In this document: positions 45,144 through 58,109 of the stretch, in pieces
How positions within the stretch are numbered: the first letter of the stretch is position 1
How the letters are laid out: each line of letters opens with the position of its first letter
Assembly: GCF_024679095.1 (NCBI RefSeq)
Contig: NW_026112143.1
Coordinates: 144,501 to 208,500, forward strand
Direction of reading: 5' to 3'
Length of the DNA: 64,000 bases
From: Eriocheir sinensis
Lineage: Eukaryota; Arthropoda; Malacostraca; Decapoda; Varunidae
Notes under the pieces: generated by a model
What the model was told of the DNA's origin: nothing
What the model saw: only the letters and a program-made list of their open reading frames with translations
The model's database searches: none
Made by a program: the position numbers and the translations under genes

Positions 45144-46331
45144 ATATTTATATATATATATATATATATATATTCTTCTGGGTCATTCCATGAACTGTCT
45201 TCTGCAGTTATTAATACAGTTGCGATACACGCACAGTATGACACGAAGCGAATGGACAGTTACTGTCATTATTTTGGGTTTTATTGATTGAAACGATCAA
45301 ATAATAAAGTTTCACATTAACACCTTTTATTCACTATGATGGCTTCTTATCATAAGCATGGGCACTGGAATGTGTGGTAACATTGCTCAGTAATGATGAT
45401 GACTGAAGAATGCCTTCATAGGTAGAGTTGCTATATCTGAACTATCAAAATTCCGGACGCCTCTACGAACACTCGACCATAGCCGAATGTTTGGCAACGC
45501 TGCGATTACCCGCCCACACCACGACCACCACCTCCATTTCAAAGCCATATATTCTTTTTTCCCCATCTTCCTCGATTATTCTATGGCACTTATGAGCTGT
45601 GGACATGTTCCATGGATCACCTCCAAGCATTAGAAGTCTACATGAAGCTATTGTCATCGTTATATTGACCAAGAAAGGCAATGATGTTTGCGATTGGTGG
45701 CAAAGAGTCAGGAGCTTGAGTTACAAAACACGACTATCCTATTCTGAAGCTATTTATTCTTATTTTTCCATCTCCGACTATCCCACGCTAGTTATAGGCT
45801 GTGGGCATCTTCCCTTGATCATTATCATGCATTAGAAGTCCACGGTAAGCTTTTGTTATCGTTATGTTGACCACGAAAGGCAAAGAGTGATTCAGGGCTG
45901 AATAATAGGTATGGTGCGCGGGCCATGATGTCATCATCAAACGAGAGTATAAATTAAATAAATTACGCCATCCTAGTTTAGGATATCGACTAATTATCAT
46001 GTCCTATATATTGTGCATATGTTAGATTTATTGTTGTCAATAATGATCATGAAAAGATAATTTTACTTTCTGTTTGAGTAATATGTCGATATTTCGACTT
46101 CATTTGGCTTGTTCCTTGCTGAACGAAAACACTTTGTGTCAAAATATTTCGACAACTCTTCGTAAGACATCATTGAATATTTCTTTTCTATTTTTTTTTC
46201 TAGCTTGTAAAATATATTTATTTAAGTTATGATGAAGATACAGGAAAATAATGGTACTCTTGAAAATATATAACGATACTTGCGTGATCGAAAATAAGCG
46301 TACACGACGACATCACTTCATATCGCGACTG
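44767..46331. mobile_element. Tc1/mariner-like element, 1565 bp, non-autonomous
   Basis: Perfect inverted ends of 24 bases (CAGTCGCGATATGAAGTGAT at the left, its complement at the right) are flanked by TA at 44765-44766 and 46332-46333. Inside is a TA microsatellite and a roughly 190-base direct repeat (CATTAGAAGTC at 45629 and 45829, with similarity for about 100 bases before and after). No DDE/D transposase frame can be read. It is inserted next to, or in, the LINE at 46336-47600. Confidence 0.85.
45079..45172. repeat. TA microsatellite
   Basis: A long TA run with a short TCTATATT interruption near 45141, inside the mariner-like element. Confidence 0.95.
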
Positions 46332-46335
46332 TACC

Positions 46336-47600
46336 TGCTGGCGATTCCGTGTCCAGCACTTTGATAAGTTGAATAAGTTCAGTTTTTTAAGTCTGTCTTT
46401 GTAGGGTTTGTTTCGCAGTCTCGGGATCATTTTAGTTGATCGACGCTGTACCCTCTTGAGTCTATCTATATATCTTATGTAATAGGGAGACCAAAACTGA
46501 ACGTAATACTCTAGATGTGGGCGAACTAACGAATTGTACAGTGTCAATATTATTTTTTTCTGATTTGTGTTCAAATGTACGACCAATAAATCCGATCAGT
46601 ATGTTGGCAGTTTTTTACTACTTATGTGCAATGTTGACTCGGTTTAAGATCGTTCGAAATTATTACTCCAAGATCTTTTTTCTTTGCTGATTTCAGAAAA
46701 TCGCACTCCGTTAATTTGATAGTGAATACGATCGTTGTTGATTCCGATATGCATAACCTTGCACTTTTCAACATTGAAATTCATCTGCCATGTTCGTGCC
46801 CAACTACTTAAACGTTCGAGATCAGCTTGGAAGTGTTCTTTATCCGTTGTTGTAGTGACTCTGCTGGCTATTTTTGTGTCGTCTGGAAATTTCGATATTT
46901 TACACGATAGCCCCTCGTCAATGTCATTTACGTACACTAAAAACAGAACAGGTTCCAACACCGACACCTGTGGAACACCGCTTTTGACATCTCGCCAGTC
47001 AGATGATATACCATTCATAACAACTCTCTGTTTGCGGTCAGTAAGCCAGTCTTTGAGCCACTTATGAATATTACCAGTTATACCGTGAGCTTGCAATTTA
47101 CTAAGGAGGCGGTTGTGAGGGACTTCGTCAAATGCTTTCTGAAAGTCCAAATATACAATGTCTACTGATTGACTTTCATCGTATACATTAAAAATGTAGT
47201 TGAAGAAATCGAGAAGGTTAGTCAAACAAGAACGTTTGTTTCGAAAACCATTACTTAATTACTCTGTTATTAAAAATTAAAAATAAAAACTTTACCATTT
47301 TTCCACGAATGACTGTCTCCAAAATTTTGCACACGATGGACGTTAGACTGATCGGTCGATAATTACCCGGTTGAGCCTTGTCGCCTTTTTTAAAGATAGG
47401 AGTTACGTTAGCGAGTTTCCATTCTAGTGGTACATTTCCTGTGTTTAGTGACTTTGAGAATATGCTCAAGAGGGGCTTGCTGATCTGATGTTTTGCCTCT
47501 TTAAGAATACGCGGGTTTATTTTATCTGGGCCGGGCGTTTTGTTTACTTTAATATTATCGATAATTTATACTATATCACTTTGTACAATGTCGCTAATAC
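46336..47600 (-). pseudogene. CR1/jockey-superfamily RT relic
   Basis: Minus-strand frames, 5' to 3': 47469-47251 (WKLANVTPIFKKGD, YRPISLTSIVCKILE), 47225-46644 (YLDFQKAFDEVPHNRL, SGVPQ, and FPDDTK in place of FADD), 46586-46360 (LYNSLVRPHLEYYVQFWSPY, RLRNKPYKDRL). The catalytic Asp pair is kept although Ala became Pro. Several frameshifts separate the pieces. It is a different family from the CR1-like copies elsewhere in the window. Its 3' end is cut by the mariner-like element. Confidence 0.8.
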
Positions 47601-47688
47601 TACTCAAGGATGTCTCATCAAGGAGGAGGAGGAGGAGGAAGAGGAGACAATTATCAGCTCTCTTGAAGGTTGTTGTTGACATGTTATT

Positions 47689-48101
<413 letters not shown>

Positions 48102-48267
48102 CTCTTCTCCAATCTCCTTGATCCTTCTTGTTTTACTCTCTATATCTTAAAAACAACAACAAAAATAATAAAGAAAACAACAACAACAACAAACTCAAGT
48201 CTCGAGTTTAGCAGGAGTAGGTAGGAATTTACCTACTGAACGGGCGCAAGCCACTCCCGGTGAGGTA

Positions 48268-49334
48268 CATAAGAACATAAAAACGTAGGAGTCTGCAAGA
48301 GGCCGGTAGGCCTGTACAAGGCAGCTCCTTTGAACCTAATCTCCCGTGTATCTAACCCCACCTAATATCGCTGTCCATGAATTTATCTATTCTATTTTTG
48401 AATGTGACAATTGTATTGGCACTCACCACATGACTGCTAAGCCTAGTCCACTCATCCACCACTCTGTTAGTAAACCAATGTTTGCCTATGTCCCTGTTGA
48501 ATCAAAATGTATCCAGTTTAAACCCATTACTTCGTGCCCTACCCGATTCTCTTTCCAACAAAACCTTATGAATATCCCCTTTATTAAAGCCCTTCATCCA
48601 TTTATAAACCTCGATCATGTCTCCACGCACCCTTCGCCTTTCTAGAGAATGCAAGTTTAACTGTTTGAGTCTTTCCTCGTATGGCAAGTTTCTCAACTCC
48701 TGAAGCATCTTAGTCATCCTCCTCTGCACCGATTCTAACATTTTGATATCCATTCTATAGTAGTGTGACCAGAACTGAACCGCATAGTCAAGATGAGGTC
48801 TAACTAATGCTAAATATAATTTGAGGAAGACTTCGGCGCTTCTGTTGCTGACGCTCCTTGAAATAAATCCCAGTACCCTATTTGCTCGATTTCTAGCTTG
48901 GATGCATTATGCCCTTGGCCGGAGATCAGAGCACACTAAGACCCCTAAATCCCTCTCGTACCCAGACCTGCTTATGAGAGTGTAATTTAAGCAATAGTTA
49001 TGTGAGGGGTTGTTCCTACCTAAACTCAGAATACTGCACTTCCCTATATTGAACTCCATCTGCCATTTATCCGCCCAGTCATACAATCTGTTGAGTTCAC
49101 CCTGGAGAATACTAGCGTCCTGATCCGACTCAATTACTCTACCGATCTTGGTATCATCTGCAAATTTACTAACATCACTACTAATTCCTGTATCTAAGTC
49201 ATTGATATAAATAATAAACAAAAGTGAACCTAATACCGAACCTTGTGGTACCCCACTAGTTACAAAGTCCCAGTCAGATCTTTTACCATTGATTTGCACT
49301 CTTTGCTTCCTATTGCTAAGCCACGCCTTGACCC
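48268..49334 (-). mobile_element. CR1-like LINE fragment in the jockey-like 5' region
   Basis: The minus strand reads WVKAWLSNRKQRVQI, SGVPQGSVLGSLLF, FADDTKIGRV near 49170-49160 and the C-terminal thumb to about 48370. It ends with CTTATGT-type tail sequence at 48268-48280. Its closest relative here is the 4053-5367 copy. Stops include the TAA just after RPRA at 48907. It is truncated at the RT fingers. Confidence 0.85.
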
Positions 49335-49538
49335 ATATATATGGGTATATATGGGAAGTGAGGAGGGTGCTGAAGCCCTCAAAAGACCCTTCCCATGTCC
49401 TCACTAACCGTTTCCCTATTGTCTCATCAACACCGGAGAGTAGTTCAGCATGCTCTCTAAAGACGGATCCTCTCTCTATCCACATCACAGAACATTCACA
49501 CAACATACACACCTTTTCCCAAAATTCAAAATTCAAAA

Positions 49539-50845
49539 TGGCGTACAATACTGGTGCCTCGGAGTCCCCGCATGGGGGGGCACAAATTCCCCCAGGGAGG
49601 ACTCCCCTTCTGGCTGCCGACTTGAGAGGCGTCTTGATAACTCCTCGAACCTCTTTCTTATCAATTTTTGCAACATTCGCGGTCTTCGCTCCAATTTTTA
49701 TTCTGTGGAACACCATCTCTCCTCCTCTAAACCTCACCTTCTCTTCCTCACCGAAACACAGGAATCTTTACTCTGTTCCCTCCTACTATCTCTATCCTAA
49801 ATTTCAATCCAAAGCTGGATGTTGCGCCTACGTGCTCAATGACATCACTTGCTCTCCCACGACCTTTACTCCAGAGTTTTCCACCATCTGGCTAAGACTT
49901 CATTGTCATTTAATTACTAAATACATCTGTGCTGTTTATCATTCTCTCAACTCTACTAACTATGTAAAATTCTCTGACTACTAGAACTCTAAAGTGGAGC
50001 ACATCTTGACCCACTCTCCCTTCGCTGAAATCTCCACCCTAGGATAGTTCAATGTTCACCACCAGCTTTGGCTTTCATCCTCTTTCACTGACCAGCCTGG
50101 TGAACAAGCCTACAACTTTGGTCTCCTCAATGACCTAGAGCAGTTGGTACAGCACCCTACGTATTCCTGACCGTCTTGGAGACCGGCTCAACATACTAGA
50201 CCTGTTCCTTACCTCTAACCCTTCTGCTTACTCTGTCAAAATGTTTTCTCCGTTGGGTTCCTCCGGTCACAACCTTTTTTCTGTATCTTGTCCTATCGCT
50301 CCTGTACACCCTCTGGACCCACCGAAGAAGCGATGCTTCTGGCATTTTGATTCAGCTCGGTGGGACGACCTGAGGATGTACTTTTCCGATTTCCCGTGGA
50401 ATGATTATTGCTTCCAGGAGTGAGACCTCTTTGTGTGTGCCCAGCGCATCACAGAGGTGGTTGTCTCTGGAATGGAGGCATTCATTCCATGTCTCACCTC
50501 CTCATGCCTAAAGCATTGAATTAATCACGCTTGTTCTCGTGCTGTCAAAGATAGAGAAGTAGCTCACAAAAGGTACCAGAGCCTTCGAACTCCCGCTAAC
50601 CATGATCTTTACATTTCTGCCCGGAATCGTGCTAAATCTATTCTCTGACTTACCAAAACCTCCTTTATTAATATAAAATGCCAAAACCTTGCTATTTCTA
50701 ATTCTTTCCAGGACTTCTGGCATCTAGCCAAAAACATCTCCTCCAACTTCACTTCTTCATCTTTCCCTCCTCTCCTTAGTCATGACGGCAACACCGCCGT
50801 CTCATCAACACCGCCGTCTCATCTATCACTAAAGCTGAACTTTCT
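49539..50845 (+). pseudogene. Jockey-like LINE endonuclease and linker, broken
   Basis: Begins with MAYNTGASESPHGGAQIPPG at 49538. The endonuclease N-terminal strands follow (FCNIRGLRSNFYSVEHHL, LLFLTETQ) and [15 protein letters not shown] near 50240, where the usual SSDHN has become SSGHN, a lost catalytic Asp. [13 protein letters not shown] is near 50335. Numerous shifts (49800, 49984, 50160) and a stop at 50421 break the frame. It resumes after the provirus at 58964. Confidence 0.75.
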
Positions 50846-52612
50846 TGTAAGGGGTTCGGCGCAGGTTGTTAAGCCAACAATCCAAGTTCTGTCAATATTA
50901 ACCCGGGAAATACTCATTCACAAAATAATAAATTAAATAAGTTTATAAACATGACGATAAGATACACAAGACCATCCCACACATGCACTCACACATTCAC
51001 GCAAAACAAAAAGAAACAAAAATGGAAAACATTGAAACGGCACATCCGCCGTCGGGAGGATAACAGAGCCCTTGTAGGTATATTTACATAGATTTACATA
51101 GAAAATCAGACCACACAGACTCTACGGTCCAGACTAGGTGGTCTGTCCTTAAACCTAAGTGATTTTACATTAATCAGAAGGCTCCAAAACGTTGCATTTC
51201 TATTCTAGTTGATATTAAGTTGAAGGAAGTGACGGTCGAGCTTATTTTTGAAGGAGTCAATCGTGTTACACTGGACCACTGATGGTGGAAGCTTATTCCA
51301 GTCTCGCACTACAACGTTGGTGAAGAAAAACTTGGTGCAGTCTGAATTTACTTGGCTACATTTGAGTTTTCCGCCTTTGTTCCTCGTGCGCAAAGTGTCA
51401 TCAATCGTAAACAATGTTGATATGTCTATATTCGTGAAACCATTAAGTATTTTAAAACATTCGATCAGTTTTCCTCGGAGGCGACGTTTCTCAAGAGAGA
51501 CTATGTTAAGGGTAGAAAGCCTTTCTTCGTAGGATTTGTTGCGCAAGGAAGGGATCATTTTCGTTGCCCGACGCTGAACACCTTCTAATTTAGCAATATC
51601 GTTTGCATGGTGGGGAGACCAAAACTGTACTGCATATTCCAAGTGGGGTCTGACTAAACTATTGTAGAGCGGGAGTATTACATCTTTATTCTTGAATACA
51701 AAGTTTCTTTTAATTAAGCCCAACATTCTCTTCGCTTTATTTGCTGCATCGATGCATTGCTGTGAGAATTTGAGGTTTGACGCGATTTTGATCCCCAAGT
51801 CCTTGACGCATTAAACGCTTTTGAGTTTAACGCCGTGCATTTCGTAATTGAACTTCTTATTCCTCGTTCCAACTTGAAGGACCTGGCACTTGCTTACGTT
51901 AAAGGGTATCTCCCATCTATCCGACCAAGCTGAAATTTTGTGCAAATCCTCTTAGAGGCTTTGCCTGTCTTCGTCAGTGAGAACCGAGGTACCAATCTTT
52001 GAGCGGGTAGCGTCTCACTGCCGCCGGGATCCGCGTTGCTGGTAACGTCAACTTGTACAGTTCACCATCGCAGGGCCAGTCTTCGTGAGCGGGTGAGACA
52101 ACGTGACGTATTCACCCAGGCGTAATCCCGTAGCTGGTCGAGGCAGGAGTGAACAAGGCGCGGGGCAGGCGTGGCTACACTGTCCATCGGAGCCCAGCCA
52201 TCACTGCAAGAAGCGCACAGCGGGTAGTGGAGACGAAGGCGTCACAGCCTAATAGTTCGTCCATACGCAACCACAGATGTTAGTGGGCGACGGCGTACCA
52301 CAGTCACACGGGACTGGTACACACCACAGGAGGCAAAGTCGTAGCGAGCCAGAGAGCGAGTGGCCAGCTGCGGCAGGGACAGCGGCAAGTCTACTCTGTT
52401 CGAAGCTTGGTCAGGTGGAAGTTGGAGCTTCGAACATCTAGCTAACTCAGACACTCACTCACTCGTACTTCTCTAATAATTCAACTCACACAAGAAATAT
52501 TAGCATTGATAATAATAAACAATAATTATACCTATTAATAATACACAATTATTATACCTAATAATAATACATAAGTATTAGCCAGTGAAATAACTACGAC
52601 AAACCCCTGACA
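50846..52612 (-). repeat. 3' LTR of the Gmr1-like element, with LINE insertion
   Basis: Matches the other LTR over 50846-51083 and 51997-52612. About 910 bases of LINE are inserted between. The remaining LTR is about 850 bases, the same as the intact partner, with scattered substitutions and small indels. Confidence 0.9.
51084..51996 (-). pseudogene. LINE RT C-terminal fragment inside the LTR
   Basis: A clean minus-strand frame 51798-51205 reads MGIKIASNLKFSQQCIDAAN, KRMLGLIKRNFVFK, LVRPHLEYAVQFWSPHH, MIPSLRNKSYEERL and VVRDWNKLPPSVV. This is the thumb and C-terminus of a CR1/jockey-superfamily RT, a third type in this window. The tail (51085-51107) repeats ATTTACATAG. The long open frame indicates recent insertion, after the provirus. 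Confidence 0.8.
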
Positions 52613-52895
52613 AAGCCCCCCCAATCCGGCTAAAAATCACGGATTTTTTTAGAGAGTATGGTTTCACTGGATAGTACTGCGGCTCAAAAAATCAGCAACA
52701 TTAGATGAGCCTTTAATATAGGTAATCTAGAGAAAAGGAGTATGGCTGTAATGAGAGGGACCAGCGCATCAATTTGCTATTACCATTCCTCATATTCCTG
52801 AGGTAGGTTAAGGGCTGATGGTCTGTTTGCAAGATTAATTCCTTACCACATAAATAGTTCTTAAATTTATCGACTGCCCATACTATGCTTAAACA

Positions 52896-53880
52896 TTATC
52901 TCTCAATCACAGCATATTTCCTCTCCCGTTCCAACAGGGTTCTACTGGCATAAGGAACAGGTCTCAGCATATCGTCATGGGGTTGTAACAATACGGCGCC
53001 CAAGCCAGTATCTGAAGCATCAGTTCTGAGGTAGAAGGTCTTAGAATAGTCAGGCAAAACAAGGATAGGAGGGTTTGATAACTTTTCTTTCAGCAAATTC
53101 AACATGTCTGTTTGTAAATCCGTCCATTGCAGAGTGTTACTACTATATTTTTATAAAAGTATTTGAATAGGGGCAATGATATTAGACAGGTTAGGTATAA
53201 ATTTGCGATATAATGACACTGAACTGAGTAAAGATCTTAATTGCTTCTTAGTCCGAGGAAGGGGGATGTCTCTCACGGCACTAATTTTATCAGAAAGTGG
53301 ACTCAAACTATTGTTACCCAGAGAAAATCCGAAATACTTAATACCCTGATGACCCAAGAAACACTTGCAGGGTCCAGCTTTCAGACCATGCTCTCGTAGT
53401 CGCTCAAGTAATGCCTTCAGATCTGCTAAGTGATCATTCCAATTAGAGTTATGAAACACAATATTGTCAAAATAGCATTATGTGTTCTTTAAACCCACTA
53501 ATACTTTCCTCATTAATCTAATGAACGTGGCACAAGCGGTCTTAAGTCCTAATGGCATCCTGGTGAATTGCATAAGTCCTTGTTTAGTAGCAAAAGCTGT
53601 TAAAGGCTTACTATCATCTGAAAGGGGAATCTGCCAGTATCCTTTACATAGATCTATTTCTGAAAAATACTTGTCTCCAACAAAATTACCCAAGGCTTCA
53701 TCCATACGAGGCATTGGTTCGGCGTCGAATAAACTGACGTCATTAAGGCCTCGGAAATCTACACAGAATCTCCAAGTTTTGTCGGCCTTCTTAACGGGCA
53801 CTGAGGGAGAACAATATGGTGAAGTACTGGGTTCAATAATTCCTGGTTTGATCATGTTATCTACTTCTTCATCAAAATAG
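52896..53880 (-). pseudogene. Gmr1-like RT and RNase H, catalytically altered
   Basis: RT N-terminus 53855-53478: GIIEPSTSPYCSPSVPVKK, FCVDFRGLN, KGYWQIPL, MPLGLKTACATF. The catalytic box at 53463-53474 reads YFDN instead of YxDD, and a TAA stands just before it at about 53478. The palm continues 53459-53151 (CKCFLGHQGIKYFGF, SLYRKFIPNLSNI). RNase H N-terminus 53105-52896: LPDYSKTFYLRTDASDTGLG and VPYASRTLLERERKYAV. A stop near 53150 lies between. The element ends before a complete RNase H, so its last part is degraded in 52620-52895. Confidence 0.85.
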
Positions 53881-54221
53881 GTCTGCAGATGGTGTGGTAC
53901 AGGATAAGGCTTACGATGTACAGGAATCTCTGAAGTCAGGTGGATCTTGTGAGTGATTGTAGTGGTGAGACCAGAGGTATCAGTAAACAGAGAAATTATT
54001 TACCATATCATTACATTCAGATACCTGTTCAGCTGTAAGTTTAGGGTTGATATTTACGTTACTGTGTTATGTGGTTCACCACAGTTACGTCACACGCATC
54101 ACTAGGGACTTCCGTGTCATCGATGATACAGACTTGACAGACTGAGGTTTATCGGAAAGATCTTCGTCTCGTCTGATATATTTTTTAGCATGTTGATGTG
54201 GTACAGTTTAACATTGATAGG

Positions 54222-54333
54222 TGTCATCGATGATACAGACTTGACAGACTGAGGGTTTATCGGAAGATCTTCGTCTCGTCTGATATATTTTTTAGCATGT
54301 TGATGTGGTACAGTTTAACATTGATAGGAGTCT
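54222..54333. repeat. About 109-bp tandem duplication
   Basis: The block ATCGATGATACAGACTTGAC starts at 54119 and again at 54228, with nearly the same following 100 bases (TTTTTTAGCATGTTGATGTG in each). It duplicates the end of the integrase region and the linker to RT. Confidence 0.85.
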
Positions 54334-55591
54334 TGACAAGATAATCTACTCGTTTTGATAACACTTTACTACTGGTAAGGGCCTTTCCATTGCATTTTAA
54401 GTTTATTATGCGATGAAGGAAGTAAGACCAGAACTTCGTCTCCCTCAGTAAGCACACGTGACTTAGCCTTTCTGTCAAAATAGGTCTTATAGACTACTAT
54501 TTACCGCGGCATTATCTGAGGCTATGGGCAGAATTTTCCAACTTGATCTTAAGTCGAGAACATATTGGTAAGTGGTCTTTACATCATCATTAAGCTCAGT
54601 CTTTGTCCAGAGATCATGGAGAATGCTTAGAGGGCCCCGAACTCTACGTCCCTACAACAGCTCAAAATGTGAGAATTTGAGTGTCATTAGGGATTTCTCT
54701 ATAAGCAAAAAGAACAGATGGTAAATATCTATCCCAGTCATCAGGTTTATCGGAGCAGATCTTTTTTAACATGGCCTTCAACACTGCATGGAATCTCTCT
54801 ACAGTACCATTGCAACATGCATGATACGGACTAGTGAACAGAGCATTGATTGACAGCAATATATTTACCTCTGCCATGAGATCAGACTTAAATTGCGTAC
54901 CTCTGTCGCTCAAATTTCTGCGGGAATACCCACCGAGAAAAGAGGTCTACGAGACTTTCAGCAATAGTATTCTTGAGAGGAATGGCCTCAGGGAAGCGAG
55001 TAGCACAATCAATGAGAGTCAGTATATACCTGTGACCACCAGATGGAGTTAGGGGACCAACGAGATCGATGGCTACTCAGTAAATGGTTCACTAATTATG
55101 AGCATAGAAACAAGGGGTGCTTTACCCACGTTACCTTTAGGAGAGGATTTCTGACAAGCATGACAGGACCGGCAAAACCGTTTGATATCAGCGCCTGCTC
55201 CTGGCCACAAAAATTTATGGAAAACTTTATCAGCTGTTTTCCGGTGGCAGAGGTGTCCAGCGAGAGCAGAGTCATGAGCAGTTGACATAACGATACGACG
55301 CATCGTACTAGGGATTACTAGTTGTTTCATCCCTACTTCGTGTTCTTTCTTACTTATGAGACAAACACGATAAATCATGCCGTTAATGTATTCATACTTT
55401 ACCGAACGATTCTTAACCACAATGATAGACTGATCTGAGGCATGCTTCCTGATTTTCTCTAAAGTTGTACAATTTGCTTGGGCAGTAATCAAATCTGATC
55501 TATCAAAATTACTGGCTGGAACGTCCGGAACAAATAGTTCTCTAGGTGGTTGGGCGCTACTCTTTTTCTGGGCTCTTGTCTGAACACCCAT
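54257..55591 (-). pseudogene. Gmr1-like integrase, upstream of RT
   Basis: Minus-strand frame 55591-55073 carries the H2C2 finger (AHDSALAGHL, later CRSCHAC). Frame 54913-54662 has the core with MSDRGTQFKSD (second catalytic Asp) and NGTVERFHAV (catalytic Glu). 54478-54257 carries the C-terminal part (a KCNGKALTSS stretch and YHINMLKN). Breaks lie near 55072, 54950 and 54640. The C-terminal YH-NMLKxY signature is followed by the linker to RT, which confirms that RT comes after integrase on the same strand. Confidence 0.85.
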
Positions 55592-55656
55592 AACAACATC
55601 ACCCGTTCCTGATCTCTTTCAGAAGCATTTTCACTACCAGCCTGGTTAAAAGGTAG

Positions 55657-56091
55657 TTAAACACCAGGAACTGTTCCAATTAAGACATCGGCAAATTTAA
55701 GTGGGGCCGCAACAGCATTAACCCATCCACTGAGGAATTTACTGCTAACGTAACAACGTACAACTTGGAAACTTCTGTCGACTCCAAGGTAATCATAGAG
55801 CTTAACTACTCTACCTCGTCTGACAGATGGAGGGACTAGTGAATCCTCGATGAGGATTGCTGTACAACCGGTATCAAGAAGAACCTTGGCGGGCTTTCCA
55901 AACACGGTACCTTCGTCAATCACAGCTGTACGAGGGGCAACTTCAGAGGTTAGTATATTATTGACCTTTTTAGGAGACCCGGGTTTTGAAACATTCTTGA
56001 TCTCGGGACAATTAGGTCTAATATGCCCGGATTTGTGACAGTGGTGACACTTTACTTGAGATTTAGATGAGTCAGCCTTCCGGTTTGCCAC
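55657..56091 (-). pseudogene. Zinc knuckle and protease of the Gmr1-like element
   Basis: An open frame of 144 codons contains the nucleocapsid knuckle CHHCHKSGHIRPNC near 56050 and the aspartic-protease site LLDTGCTAILI (DTG at 55867-55875), then a DVLIGTVPG end like the retropepsin C-terminal GxD/G block. It ends at a stop near 55657, just before the integrase-containing frame. The knuckle and the active site are intact. Confidence 0.85.
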
Positions 56092-56139
56092 GAGGCTTCA
56101 CGCTTCTGTGAGCTGATCTGAAACGATCTGCTGACCGAG

Positions 56140-56922
56140 TTAGAGAAAGAGTGGAGTCAAATGTTCGTTCCTGAGAAACAGTCTCAAATCATAAGGGCAA
56201 TTACTAAGTAATTGATCCTGAACCATGAACTCACAAACAGAATCATAATCTTTATCAACATCACTCAGACTTAACCAATTATCCAAATCTTGTCTCATTC
56301 TAGTAGTAAGTTGTGCATAGGTCTCATTATCTTTCATTTTACTTTCTCTGAATATCTTCCTATAAAATTCTGCGTCCACTGCATAAGCTTTGAAAAGTCC
56401 CTCTTTCAGCTCTTCGTAGTCCTTTAATACGTGGTCTGGTAGGCTAACTTATATTTTCAAAGCCCTACCACTAAGTAAAGATCCCAAATAAACATGGTAT
56501 GATTCTTTACCCCACTTTTGAATTTCGGCTAATCGCTCAAATCGCCTCAAAAAGTCATCTATCTCGTCTTTTCCCTCTTGGAAACGAGGTAACTTCAAGC
56601 CGGGAAAATTATCATGAATCGAAGGTGGTTTCGATTCACCTGCTTTCATCGGGGCGAGAACCAATTCATGCTCTCTCTGTTTCTCAGCTTCCTCTCTCTG
56701 AAATTCTAATTTTCTCTCCTCTCTCTGGAATGCTAATTTTCTTTCCTCTCCCTCAAGTTCTAATTTTCTTAAGTCTCTTTCTTGCTGTCTCTCTTCCCTC
56801 TCAATTTGTTGTTGAATTTGTTGTCGTTCCTCTTCCTTAGCCACCAAAAGCTGAATATCGGAGGCTTCAAGACCAGCCTCTTTCGCATTCTTTATCAGCT
56901 CAACTAAGTTAAGGGAAGACAT
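56140..56922 (-). pseudogene. Gag of the Gmr1-like element, two pieces
   Basis: Start ATG at 56920-56922 (MSSLNLVELIKNAKEAGLEA). A long charged coiled coil follows (QQQIEREERQQERDLRKLEL and repeats of FQREERKLE), then the capsid-like part (LKLPRFQEGKDEIDDFLRRF, LGSLLSGRAL) to a stop at about 56450. 56379-56140 continues in another frame (FYRKIFRESKMKDNETYAQL, DQLLSNCP). Head and coiled-coil style closely parallel the gag at 40590-41274, which may therefore be a relative. Confidence 0.8.
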
Positions 56923-57399
56923 GGTGCTCTTTGCAAAAGAAATTACGCTAGGCCAACCAAATTCTTCAGGGGTCCAAAGCAATAAAAGAACAAGGCGTGA
57001 ACAAGGTGGTATGTACGCTTATACTTAAGAACTAGCTCCGCAGAAGTATTTACTATAAACGGTGCTAACAACCGGATCTCCAAGAAAACGTCAACGAAGC
57101 AGGCTGGTCAGATCCTCAGGGACGCTAAACCAAAACTGCTGTCATATTTAATGAGCTCCTCCGGTTGTTACTTAGCCCTTATTGGGCCCTACAGTTGCAC
57201 ACGAACGTGCGGAGGAAGAAATGATGGCCTTGACACAACGCAAAGTTTGACGCCTGTATCTGAGAAACACTAAACAGGGATCGTCACTCTTCCTCTCAAA
57301 ACCCTTCATAACCCGAGGCACGAAAATACTGAATAGGGTAATCCCTGCTCAGTTTACAGTCACAAGGGATAGGCAATTAGAGCCAACAAAAGAAACAGC

Positions 57400-57870
57400 A
57401 AGTTATAAATATATGCTTGCTTTAGGAAGGCAAGTTAGTCTCGACTTAACGCAAAGTCCTATCAAGTATGACGCCGGTATGTACGGTAACTACACTATGA
57501 CCCCGGTCGTCACGCTTCCTTAATCAAAATACACCCGCAACACACTGCTCGAGTAAAACAGTCGCGAACGACAGGCCAATATGGCCACATGTTAAACGCT
57601 AGTTACACTCGTAACGCTAGCAAGGAAGGCAGTGTTAGTCTCAACTTCACACAGAGTCCTAGCACGTCTGACGCAGGCAAAAACAAGTCGTCACACTTCC
57701 ATAAAACAGAATACACCCGGAACGCATTGCTCGGGTCAAACAGTCACAAAGGACAAGCCTACAAGGCACAAATTAAATGCTACTTACACACGTAACGCTA
57801 GCAAAGAAGGCAATGTTAGTCTCGGCTTCACGCAGAGTCCTAGCACGTCTGACGCAGGTATAAACACAAA
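57400..57870. repeat. Tandem repeats in the Gmr1-like leader
   Basis: CGTAACGCTAGCAA lies at 57610 and 57791, about 181 bases apart, with matching sequence through AGAGTCCTAGCACGTCTGAC. A more diverged third copy begins near 57410 (GCAAAGTCCTATCAAG). The repeats fill the untranslated leader between gag and the 5' LTR. Confidence 0.8.
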
Positions 57871-58109
57871 GTGATAAACTGATAACCTGTTGTCACACTT
57901 CTATCGATGACTCGTCTCAGGCATACAACTAACTATCAACTGACCTTCGCCTCCTGTGCTTGCCGCTGCCACTGCTGCAGCGAACCCACAGCTCTCTCGC
58001 TCCCTTTACAATAAATAACTGTGGAAAAATAACAAGTGTCAATTACAATTCAGTAACAAATAACGGATGAGTATATTTCAGGTGGGTTAATCCTACTCAC
58101 TGCGCCACT

